Of a DNA stretch of 25,815 nt, positions 1 through 7,805 are shown piece after piece. Origin of the DNA: Discostella pseudostelligera (lineage: Eukaryota > Bacillariophyta > Thalassiosirophyceae > Thalassiosirales > Thalassiosiraceae); assembly GCA_036940085.1 (NCBI GenBank), contig JALLBK010000636.1, positions 1-25,815 of the forward strand. The letters run 5' to 3'. Numbering within the stretch: position 1 is the first letter of the stretch; each line of letters opens with the position of its first letter. The notes under the pieces were generated by a model that saw nothing but the letters and a program-made list of their open reading frames with translations, did not search any database and was not told the DNA's origin. A program made the position numbers and the translations under genes.

Positions 1-23
1 AAGTTCAAGGTTCAAGTGCAAGT

Positions 24-74
24 GGATCTTTCGTCTGTCGGGCGTCAGGAAAATGATTGGATCTTTCGTCTGTC
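24..74 (+). repeat. Two direct copies of a 16-bp GGATCTTTCGTCTGTC element
   Basis: The same 16 bases occur at 24-39 and 59-74, a spacing of 35 bp, just upstream of the GHMP kinase gene. The core TCGTCTGTC recurs in other intergenic spacers of this window (20244-20351 on this strand, 22842-22931 on the opposite strand), so this is one member of a dispersed family. The element may be a regulatory site or a relic of a mobile or simple repeat; the sequence does not decide which. The left flank lies outside the window, so the array could be longer. Confidence 0.7.
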
Positions 75-158
75 TGGCTTCGGACCGCCCACCTCATACC
101 CTACAAGCTAGGAGTACCAGTACCAGACACCAGCGACAACAACGTGAACCATAACGAG

Positions 159-2360
159 ATGACTTCGTATGACCTCGCGGAAATCATTGCGTCGACACCT
201 CGTTCGTCGCCCGCTATCCTCCGCAAGAGCGGCAGCGGTGATGATGGACGGAGAAGTAAAAGTAGCTTCGATGAAAGATTGCAAGACAAGTTGTTGCTGC
301 CACGCCCATCATCGTCGTCCCTCGTCGACGAGAATAATATTCAACAATCCGATGGTGATGACGATTCATCCAATGCGACAAATACCATCAGCATCAGTAG
401 TGATAGCACCATATTCGACACTGTTCGAACACTTTTCCGCACTGCCGCCAAAGCATTAGAATTTGAGCTTCGACACCATCATCAACAGCAGCATTTGCAG
501 AGTGGATGCACCACCACCAGCAGCAGCACTAGCAGCAAGAATCATGATACTGATACTACTGAAACACTACTCAACATATGCATCAAAGCCAACTGTCATT
601 GGATACCTGGTCGCATCGAAGTGATGGGCAAACATACCGATTATGCTGGGGGAAATTCGTTAGTCTGTGCCACAACTGGACGGGGGATGGCAATGGTATC
701 GACTTTTATTGATGGTGAGGATAAGGTTGCTGTTGATGATGAGATCGATGTAGTAGCAAACGATGCAATCAATGGCAATAGCAACGGTGATGGTCCGAAC
801 AGGTCGATGAATGTGACAATTGTGTCGGTCCTACCGCCGGGGATGCAACATCATGCAAACAACAAGACGACAACAATTGCACCGTATCAGGTGGAGGGTA
901 GGACGGTAGTGCACCATACCATTCATACATCGAACAATCATCAAGTAGTGGAGGAGAATGACGAGGATTGCGATGAACCAACACGCGCAACCGATTGGAC
1001 AATTTATCCTACTGCGGTCATAGAACGTCTGCATCATAATTTCGGATTAATTCGTTACGGCGGCAGTGGTGAAGGTGGTGGTGGTCACTTATTCATCGCC
1101 ATCTCATCGAAATTACCACCCGCGAGTGGATTGAGCACCAGCAGTGCTCTCGTTACTGGATTGTTCTTAGCCGTGAACTCGCACATGCACCTTTCGACAT
1201 CGGACAGATTTCGAACTGCCATCGGAGACGATGGAGACAAGAATAACATGTACAATCTATCTACCTATTTGGGAAATGTTGAGAATGGGCGTGATTACAT
1301 TAACAAAGGTGTTGTACTCGAGGGAACAGAACAAGGTGGTGTTGGCACATTTGGTGGGAGCGAAGACCATGCTGCCATATTATTGGGAAAGATTGGCGAA
1401 TTGCGTCTACTGTCGTTTTGTCCTACGCGACCAGCATCTATTGACATGATGCCAGTGAGCTCTGACACGAGGGACGAAAACCAGGCGGATGAAGACGTGT
1501 CATTGTACCCAATTGCAGACAAAATCGATTCCGTAATACTACTTCCTGCCGATGTAACTTTTGTCATTGCTTATTCGGGTGTAAAGGCAGAGAAAGCTGG
1601 TGGCGTCGATGGTGACTCTGCAGCATCAATGGGGTACAACTCTGCTTCTGATTTGGCAAGGTGCACGCTGAATGCATATCTCGTCGGTGGTGGTGGCAGT
1701 GATAGCAGTGATAGCAGTGAACAATCCGATGATATTCAAACGTTGGCAGATGCGATCCGATGGGAATGCAAGCATGTGCCATCCGCTAGTTTCTCAAACA
1801 TTCGCTGTGAAATGATGAGGCGCATCAAATCTGGAGCAATGACAATGATGGTGGGTGCAAATTCATCAGATGGAGGAGATTCGAAATCACTGGTCCAAAG
1901 ATTTGTTCATTTTTATAATGAAAGTGAATATTTTGTTCCAGCTGCGGCATTTGCCCTATCACGCAAGAAGTACGACCTGCTGGGAGCAGTCGTCGATTCA
2001 TCACATTGTGGGGCTGTGAATTTATTGAGAAATCAGACGGAAGAAACGGCATGGCTCCCTCTTTGGGCGCGATGCAAGGAGCATGCTCTACAGCTGAGCC
2101 CATTGTTAGTGGTGGATATGCAAGATGTTGCAGATCACTTGACGAATAATAGTCGACGTATTATTGCCTTGGCATCATCGGCATTTGGCGCTGGATATGG
2201 TGGGAGCTGCTGGGCTTTAGTCTATCGACACGAAGCGCATGAATTCGCCCGACAGTGGCAAACTGCTTTTGAGGAGAGATTTCCACCAACGAAGCAAGTC
2301 AATGAAGTTGTGAGGGAGTTCTTTGTCGCAGATCCTGGCCCTGGAGCATTTCGCGTATGA
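159..2360 (+). CDS. Galactokinase-like GHMP-family sugar kinase
   Basis: Probable ATP-dependent sugar 1-kinase of the GHMP superfamily, closest in motif layout to the galactokinase branch; it would act in sugar salvage, presumably in the cytosol. From the ATG at 159 the protein is 733 residues. The sugar-binding signature PGRIEVMGKHTDYAGG lies at about 150-165, the ATP-binding loop PPASGLSTSSA at 320-330, a GGSEDHA block near 399-405, and the third GHMP motif FGAGYGGSCWALV at about 676-688. It ends in FFVADPGPGA, like the C-terminal strand of galactokinases. Bacterial relatives are about 400-450 residues; the excess is an N-terminal Ser/Asp/His-rich region of about 115 residues and Asn/Asp/Gly-rich inserts. 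The frame stays open upstream to 57, but only through non-ATG codons and the repeat, so I chose the first ATG. An upstream exon cannot be excluded. The family is secure; the substrate (galactose or another sugar) is not. Confidence 0.85.
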   Translation: MTSYDLAEIIASTPRSSPAILRKSGSGDDGRRSKSSFDERLQDKLLLPRPSSSSLVDENNIQQSDGDDDSSNATNTISISSDSTIFDTVRTLFRTAAKALEFELRHHHQQQHLQSGCTTTSSSTSSKNHDTDTTETLLNICIKANCHWIPGRIEVMGKHTDYAGGNSLVCATTGRGMAMVSTFIDGEDKVAVDDEIDVVANDAINGNSNGDGPNRSMNVTIVSVLPPGMQHHANNKTTTIAPYQVEGRTVVHHTIHTSNNHQVVEENDEDCDEPTRATDWTIYPTAVIERLHHNFGLIRYGGSGEGGGGHLFIAISSKLPPASGLSTSSALVTGLFLAVNSHMHLSTSDRFRTAIGDDGDKNNMYNLSTYLGNVENGRDYINKGVVLEGTEQGGVGTFGGSEDHAAILLGKIGELRLLSFCPTRPASIDMMPVSSDTRDENQADEDVSLYPIADKIDSVILLPADVTFVIAYSGVKAEKAGGVDGDSAASMGYNSASDLARCTLNAYLVGGGGSDSSDSSEQSDDIQTLADAIRWECKHVPSASFSNIRCEMMRRIKSGAMTMMVGANSSDGGDSKSLVQRFVHFYNESEYFVPAAAFALSRKKYDLLGAVVDSSHCGAVNLLRNQTEETAWLPLWARCKEHALQLSPLLVVDMQDVADHLTNNSRRIIALASSAFGAGYGGSCWALVYRHEAHEFARQWQTAFEERFPPTKQVNEVVREFFVADPGPGAFRV

Positions 2361-2398
2361 CACATATTACTATATGACGTGAAGAGTAGCTAGCATAC

Positions 2399-2413
2399 GC
2401 TCTCATTGAGAGC
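2399..2413. other. Short inverted repeat in a tail-to-tail spacer
   Basis: GCTCTC, ATT, GAGAGC form a perfect 6-bp stem with a 3-base loop in the 117-bp spacer between the converging ends of the GHMP kinase and TYW2 genes. It could fold in either 3' UTR. The short length makes chance plausible. Confidence 0.3.
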
Positions 2414-2477
2414 AGGTAGGATGTGTGTAGAAGAGACTCATGTAAAGTAGAATGTGACTTTCATCGTTTCCTCACAT

Positions 2478-4676
2478 TTATTCTCGCATCCAACTCTGAT
2501 TAAGTATCCCGTCTTCATTCAGCGCACAAGATGGTGTGGAGATATTAACTGACGACGTCGGCATAAATCTTCCCACTGAATCAAATACACCCGTCGTCTT
2601 CTCGCTCCAGGACCCTTGCAATTTCGACGAGGTGGGCGGACCGACGAAGACATCTGCTACGACGTGATCAACCTTTGGCGCAAACGATTTTACTTTCTCA
2701 ACATGGGTGCACACTGCGATCCAACCATCGTGGCCATTCGGTAAGGCGTATTGCGCAAGAGTATCGCACAGCCAATGTGCCCAATTGTCTCGTTCTGCTG
2801 TCGCTACATTGCCGTGAACGTGAAGCCAGCCACCGGTCGTTTTGTGGAGACATGATACAGCAATGGCCCACCCACCTTCACTGCTGGGAAGTAGTCCCAA
2901 CGATATCCGATCGAATTGATACCACTGTTTCACTTCATTACACTCAGAATTGGTACTGCTGGTTCCTTCTCGATCAAGCAGGCGCTTCAAACTAACCCTG
3001 CAGTCTCCTTCTAGTACCGTTACATCACCCTCCGGAATTCCATTCGCCCTCAAGTTGCGCCTTAATGCAAACAATGCATGTTCATTCCATTCGCACGCTG
3101 TAACATGTCTAGCCTTTCCGTGAATCAATGCGGGTAGTGTATAATACCCAATACCAGCATACATATCCAAAATATTTTCACCAGATTGGACCAGGGACAT
3201 ACCAAAGCGCTTCTTCTCGGTAACGTTCCCACGGCTAAACATGACACGCGTAATATCAAAGGATTGAGTGATTTTGTGTTCGGTTACTGTGATCCAACCT
3301 GGAGAATCGACACCCGTTTCTGTTGGTGTATAACCACAGTTGCAGACCATCAATGATATCTCGTCTGGAATGGGCCATACGATTCGATGGCCACTCTCTC
3401 GAATGCCACTGTCTGGATCGACATCACCACGGCGCACTATGCGTGAACAATTGAAGCTAGTTGCTAGATTTGTCCATAGCTGTGATTGTATTTCACACAT
3501 CATGGCGGCATTGTCATCCAAATTATCAACATCGTTGTTCTCATCATGACGGCTACCAATTAGTCGGAGCAGCAATTCACGAAAATCTCGTCTCTCCTTC
3601 TCTTGCTGCATCTGCTTTGTTCGATAAGAAGTTGTTGCATTCTCTCCCTCAGTAGAGTCATCCGTGTTGCTAACAATGAAGAATGACCAACGTGGAATGA
3701 CCAGTGTGCGATCATCCCCAATAACCTCCAACTTCCTGGGACAGGATTGAATGCTAAGTGCTCGTGCCAGTTCAACTGCCGCAAAGGTGTGATGCGATCT
3801 TAATTCATTATTTGCAATGCTTGTATTGGCGTCGCTGTTGCCCTCTTTACGCAGCCAATTCGTCAGTGTTTCAATGAGTATGTGTTGAATATTCGTCAGT
3901 GGAGGATCGCTTACGCAATCTTCGATTGATGAACAGGATGGGCGATGATTATTGTCAGCAGTCGAGCATGATAATTTTATTAGACATACACTGTGATTCG
4001 AGTGGTTTGCTGATTCACCATCTCTACACCGGCGGCTCTTGATGAAATTGTTGTTCCCAAGCATTGAAGAACTATATGGACACTCGCACCTTCCAAATCC
4101 AATTATTCTTCGATAGGTTTCTTCGGTACGAAACACATCTTTATCATCACAAGGTCCCATCTTAATATTGCTGATGATGGATCGTTTATTTGGATCTATG
4201 TTGTCACTATCCTCTGCAGAATTGGGATTGCTTTTGTCCATAATAATTGATGTCATATTATGGTGCTGCCGATGCCGATGAAAACTTTCCACGCACGCTT
4301 CCGTCACCGGTACAGCGATGCAAGTCTGCATTCTTTCATCAGCATTACCATAATTTCCATCTAACTGCGAGCAGGCGATATTAGATTTGCAATCATGGTC
4401 AGCAGCAGCATCATGATGACACCAGGTTACTTCTACCACCGGATGATCACCATCACTAATATTTTCCTCGCCGCCGACGAGCAAAGACACCGTCGTCATG
4501 CGATATCGCTTATCTAGAAGTGCCGCATTTTCCAATAGAGCCTTGATGATTTTAGCATCCCGTTTGCGGACGTAGAGGACGGAGGTGCTCGTCATGGGGT
4601 CATCATGCAATATTCTCGTGGTCATGGTAGTGAGTAATGGTAGTGGTGGGTCGTCATTCGTCATCGTCATGGCCAT
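2478..4676 (-). CDS. TYW2: TYW2, tRNA wybutosine-synthesizing protein 2 (aminocarboxypropyl transferase)
   Basis: Uses S-adenosylmethionine as donor of an alpha-amino-alpha-carboxypropyl group to the 4-demethylwyosine base at position 37 of tRNA-Phe, an intermediate step of wybutosine synthesis (Trm12 in yeast). The 732-residue single-exon product carries the family signatures in order: VMFSRGNVTEKKRFG at about 478-492, the SAM-binding motif LDMYAGIGYYTLPAL at 503-517, ACEWN at 527-531, GDCR near 557, DRISLGLLPSSEGGW at 589-603, LHVHGN at 618-623 and a VEKVKSFAP block at 659-667. The catalytic domain is the C-terminal third to half; the first half is divergent and rich in Asn, Asp and Ser, longer than in yeast or human proteins. 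The ATG at 4676 is followed by a second ATG two codons later. The gene is divergent from the sulfotransferase-like gene. No targeting peptide is evident, consistent with a cytosolic enzyme. Confidence 0.92.
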   Translation of the reverse strand: MAMTMTNDDPPLPLLTTMTTRILHDDPMTSTSVLYVRKRDAKIIKALLENAALLDKRYRMTTVSLLVGGEENISDGDHPVVEVTWCHHDAAADHDCKSNIACSQLDGNYGNADERMQTCIAVPVTEACVESFHRHRQHHNMTSIIMDKSNPNSAEDSDNIDPNKRSIISNIKMGPCDDKDVFRTEETYRRIIGFGRCECPYSSSMLGNNNFIKSRRCRDGESANHSNHSVCLIKLSCSTADNNHRPSCSSIEDCVSDPPLTNIQHILIETLTNWLRKEGNSDANTSIANNELRSHHTFAAVELARALSIQSCPRKLEVIGDDRTLVIPRWSFFIVSNTDDSTEGENATTSYRTKQMQQEKERRDFRELLLRLIGSRHDENNDVDNLDDNAAMMCEIQSQLWTNLATSFNCSRIVRRGDVDPDSGIRESGHRIVWPIPDEISLMVCNCGYTPTETGVDSPGWITVTEHKITQSFDITRVMFSRGNVTEKKRFGMSLVQSGENILDMYAGIGYYTLPALIHGKARHVTACEWNEHALFALRRNLRANGIPEGDVTVLEGDCRVSLKRLLDREGTSSTNSECNEVKQWYQFDRISLGLLPSSEGGWAIAVSCLHKTTGGWLHVHGNVATAERDNWAHWLCDTLAQYALPNGHDGWIAVCTHVEKVKSFAPKVDHVVADVFVGPPTSSKLQGSWSEKTTGVFDSVGRFMPTSSVNISTPSCALNEDGILNQSWMRE

Positions 4677-5181
4677 GGTTCATGATGTGATGGTGGTGGT
4701 ACTGGTGATACCAAAGTTCCCGCCAAAAGCTCACGTACCATATGGGATTGTACCCAAACTTCGAAATCTGTTGGACTACGTAGGAATTAGTATAGGTTGT
4801 GAATATTTGATCTTCCCGCCATTTTGTATATACTTCTTATGTAGGAACTCAATATAGATTTCTTCCCGTCATTTTTTCCCCGCTCACGCGAGAATGTCAT
4901 CTCACCCTTCCCGCAAAACCACCAGCAACGGACAAAGCCACTATGGCACATGACACAACATGATGAAAATGACATGTGCAGCATGGTACGATATGGTAAC
5001 GGTGCCACAAAGTCGACCGACACGACCTTCACCTTGCTTCACCTTCATTATCGCCCTTGCCTTGGTCGAGGACAATGATATCCAAGGATTAATCGTCCAG
5101 TACCAATACTTCTGCTGCTAGCTGAATTGAAAGTCCACACCCTATGAATTGATCCATCGAGAACAGCAGCATTGACAAAAA
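4677..5181. promoter_or_regulatory. Divergent promoter region with repeated TTCCCGCC sites
   Basis: This 505-bp spacer separates two head-to-head genes and contains no convincing ORF. E2F-like TTCCCGCC occurs at 4717-4724 and 4813-4820, with a one-base variant TTCCCGTC at 4863-4870. The last two lie in an imperfect direct duplication: GTAGGAA recurs at 4780 and 4841, followed in each copy by TTCTTCCCG or ATCTTCCCG and then ATTTT. A TATATA stretch is at 4827-4832. Strand of action, transcription start sites and bound factors are inferred, not shown. Confidence 0.5.
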
Positions 5182-6912
5182 ATGAATAACGGAATAATAT
5201 CGTCGTCCACAACACAACAGCACTACCGTCGTAGTCCGGTGCCATTCCAACAACAGCCCAAACTCTCACAGAATCATTCACCATCGTCATCAACAACGGG
5301 TGTAATCTCCAGCGGGTTATTTCGCAAATTACTCATTTTGCTCTTCGTCGTGGTAACCTTCGACTTGATCTACATTTGGGATTATTTCAACAACCTTGAC
5401 GATGGTAGTAATTACAGTAACGGGCCCGAGGCGGGGATGCACACCTTACATCAAAGTCGACGATATGCCACCCTCTATCAACAATTCTTATTGGGGATAC
5501 ATGCCTCCAGCAGCAAAAAAAGTCATGGGGACAGTGCCGCCGAGGATTTGTATGCGCAATTTGAGAACCTATCCGACTCCCAAAAGATTAATGAATTAGA
5601 ACGCGAGGTTATGCAATGGAAACATAAATATGAAGATGCTATGGAACGATTGGGTGAGGTGCCCGATCGTCAAGACATGCCTGCGATACCATTTACGCCA
5701 GTACCACCCAATATGCAAAAATCACGGTCGGAATTAGATGCCGAGGACACTTTTGGGGTAGATGAAAAGCTGGTCAATATATTGCATTCGGCGGGGGTAT
5801 CCATCGATAAGGAATTGGCTGATCAATTACCCACATGGGCAGATGTTGTATCTCTATATGGCGATAAGCCAATTATCTACGGTCTGGAAACATGTGAACC
5901 CTACCGACGCATGGTCAAGCCTGAAAATCGAATGATTGGACCCGCGGGCATGTTCAATACTGGGACGAATTTATTATATCAACTCTTAACAGAGAATTGT
6001 GATATTCCCGAAGCACACAAAAAGCGTCGGGACCCAAGACGCAATGGTATGCGATGGCAAGTGCCCTGGGGAAAACATAATCCACCGACCACACATCGAT
6101 TCAAGAATATTGCCAAGGCATGGGGACGTGGAATCAAGCAAGATGATTTCATGCCGGTGGTACTGATTAAAGATCCGTATACGTGGATGGCTAGTCAATG
6201 TCGTCACAAGTATGCGACATTTTGGGGTCATGATAAAGATCATTGTCCTAATTTGATTCGGTGGATGGTAACTACGCACGATATTCCCTCGGAGGTACGA
6301 GTGAAGTTTGCTTTGGTGATGAAGTTGTATGAATCGCTGTTAGACGTATGGAACAAATGGTACGAGGAGTGGGAGGCGCAGACTTTTCCTCATTTAACTA
6401 CGCGATTTGAGGACTTGTTATTTCACGGCGAGGAGGTGACGAAAATGGCCTGCGAATGTGTCGGTGGTGTCTTTACGGATGAATTTGAATACGTCGAGGA
6501 TAGTGCAAAGGCAGATCGCGGTGTACACAAGGGTGCAAATGGATTGGTGAAGGCTATGCTGCAATATGGCGACCCCTCGAAACGATTGGATGGCTTTACG
6601 GATAGGGACATGGTGTACGCGAGTAAGAAGGTGAATAGTGATTTGATGAAGAGGTATAGTTATCCGGCACCACCTTTGCCAGCCAGTGCGGCCAATGTTC
6701 AACAGATTGAAGAACAAGAGGTAGATGAGGAGGAGGAAGAAGATCCGGAGGATTTCCGGGAGGAAGACGAAGAAGGGGTGGAAGACGAGGAGGAAGAAGA
6801 AGAGGAGCGAGAGCGACAACGTGAGATAGAAGAGGAGGAGCGAGAGCGGGAGGAAGAAGGGGAGGAGCAAGATCGGGAGGAAGAGGAGGAGGAGGAAAGA
6901 GAAGATGACTAA
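5182..6912 (+). CDS. Type II membrane sulfotransferase-like protein with acidic tail
   Basis: Predicted Golgi-type single-pass protein of 576 residues. A Pro/Gln/Ser-rich cytosolic N-terminus precedes one hydrophobic helix at about 49-66, then a linker with coiled-coil potential (about 132-158). The core has a sulfotransferase look: GMFNTGTNLLYQLL at about 256-269 fits the 5'-phosphosulfate-binding loop, and VVLIKDPYTWMASQCRHKY at about 326-344 fits the 3'-phosphate-binding region, where Asp-Pro followed by Ser is usual. TRFEDLLF at 407-414 matches the common YEDL block of the family. Family knowledge implies transfer of sulfate from PAPS to a glycan or protein; the acceptor is unknown. Residues from about 508 to the end are almost only Glu, Asp and Arg, encoded by a polypurine tract. 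The acidic tail is not part of the family fold. It could alternatively be a related P-loop glycan enzyme that has lost sulfotransferase activity. Confidence 0.72.
   Translation: MNNGIISSSTTQQHYRRSPVPFQQQPKLSQNHSPSSSTTGVISSGLFRKLLILLFVVVTFDLIYIWDYFNNLDDGSNYSNGPEAGMHTLHQSRRYATLYQQFLLGIHASSSKKSHGDSAAEDLYAQFENLSDSQKINELEREVMQWKHKYEDAMERLGEVPDRQDMPAIPFTPVPPNMQKSRSELDAEDTFGVDEKLVNILHSAGVSIDKELADQLPTWADVVSLYGDKPIIYGLETCEPYRRMVKPENRMIGPAGMFNTGTNLLYQLLTENCDIPEAHKKRRDPRRNGMRWQVPWGKHNPPTTHRFKNIAKAWGRGIKQDDFMPVVLIKDPYTWMASQCRHKYATFWGHDKDHCPNLIRWMVTTHDIPSEVRVKFALVMKLYESLLDVWNKWYEEWEAQTFPHLTTRFEDLLFHGEEVTKMACECVGGVFTDEFEYVEDSAKADRGVHKGANGLVKAMLQYGDPSKRLDGFTDRDMVYASKKVNSDLMKRYSYPAPPLPASAANVQQIEEQEVDEEEEEDPEDFREEDEEGVEDEEEEEEERERQREIEEEEREREEEGEEQDREEEEEEEREDD
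6715..6909 (+). repeat. Polypurine coding tract (GAG/GAA/CGA-rich)
   Basis: About 195 bp at the 3' end of the sulfotransferase-like gene are nearly all purine on the plus strand, with isolated pyrimidines. They encode the Glu/Asp/Arg tail. The unit structure is degenerate (GAGGAGGAA, GAGCGAGAG and similar), as expected from slippage of a simple repeat. The complementary polypyrimidine strand creates a long spurious Leu/Phe/Ser-rich frame on the minus strand. Confidence 0.8.
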
Positions 6913-7094
6913 TTGTTCATATGGACTCACTACTACTTTCTATCGTTTGACGAAGATATAGTGTGTTAAATTGTCGTCCATTTCGGCAGTTGTTCATAAT
7001 AACCTGTTCCTTAAATTGATGACTGGTAATCCTCCACCTATACAACATAACTTGTATCACCGAAAGACCGATACATCGACAAATTATTTGGGTG

Positions 7095-7520
7095 TCATTT
7101 CTTTGTTCGTAGCCAGTCAGGAAGGTACTGCGATGCGAGCAAGGGTTTCTCTTCGCCCTCTCCACCACTAGCAGCGGACGAACCAATCTTTGGGAATAAT
7201 TCAATGTTCTCCTCCACAACGTATTCCCTAACCTGATTGATCCATCGAACGAGGAAGATAACACCAACAATGAGCGCACACGGTCTCCAAAACCATACGT
7301 TCGATGCAACGCGTAGACCTAGGATCTCGCTAGTCCCCCAAGATGCTCCCATGGCACCACATACTTCCAAGATGAACTTCGCGCCGAAGATTTGAAAGAG
7401 TCGCATTAATTTCTCCGAATTCTCTTTTGCGAATGCCATCGTTGCTAGTTCGTCGGATGAATCGTTACCAAGGCTCGCTGGACGTAGGTGCATTGAGTAG
7501 AGGAAGAGGGAGTTCTGCAT
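7095..7520 (-). CDS. Small hypothetical membrane protein
   Basis: I do not recognise this 141-residue protein. It has a charged N-terminal stretch (KENSEKLMR at about 32-40), a moderately hydrophobic segment at about 42-66 and a clear membrane helix around 74-95 (FWRPCALIVGVIFLVRW). An acidic stretch and a short Gly/Ser/Glu linker follow, and the protein ends in DWLRTKK. The gene converges with the sulfotransferase-like gene (182-bp spacer) and is co-oriented with the Nup188-like gene upstream. The ATG at 7520 is the first in frame; a later Met at residue 28 is possible. It has a convincing stop and a membrane topology, and a TTCCCGCC site lies 121 bp upstream. An upstream exon is possible. 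Confidence 0.6.
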   Translation of the reverse strand: MQNSLFLYSMHLRPASLGNDSSDELATMAFAKENSEKLMRLFQIFGAKFILEVCGAMGASWGTSEILGLRVASNVWFWRPCALIVGVIFLVRWINQVREYVVEENIELFPKIGSSAASGGEGEEKPLLASQYLPDWLRTKK

Positions 7521-7805
7521 TTACCAAGTCATTGGTGGGGATTCATTGTTCATTGTCCATGCATGAATGAGGTCGTCGGTCGTAGGCTGCACCAAATCTA
7601 AAATCTAAAATCTAGGACAAATAATAAAATGGTGGGTGATTTCCCGCCAAACGAAATACCGCTCGTTACTGAGAGGTGATGGTGCGTCGGTTCGGTAGTA
7701 CGGAATTTGCATTGAAGATATCGTCATCTGATGAACTATCAACAATTACACTCTTAACATCCTAGATTGAATGAATATATATGAATGTTATCCAAGGTTG
7801 ATCAA
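7521..7805. promoter_or_regulatory. Spacer with a TTCCCGCC site and three AAATCTA heptamers
   Basis: This 285-bp gap separates the start of the small membrane protein from the 3' end of the Nup188-like gene, both on the minus strand. TTCCCGCC is at 7641-7648, followed by AAACG. Three exact tandem AAATCTA heptamers occupy 7594-7614. No coding sequence is visible. The gap should hold the promoter of the small membrane protein and the 3' UTR of the large gene. Confidence 0.4.

Noticed and set aside
57..158. Start of the GHMP kinase at TTG 57
   Set aside because: The extra residues overlap the dispersed repeat and no ATG is present; the first ATG at 159 is preferred, though an upstream exon remains possible.
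6418..6930. 170-codon minus-strand frame rich in Leu, Phe and Ser that looks like several membrane helices
   Set aside because: It is the complement of the GAG/GAA polypurine tract and the sulfotransferase-like gene; pyrimidine-only codons create the hydrophobicity.
7594..7614. Telomere-like repeat (AAATCTA three times)
   Set aside because: Only three units, inside a gene-dense region, and the unit differs from TTAGGG and TTTAGGG.
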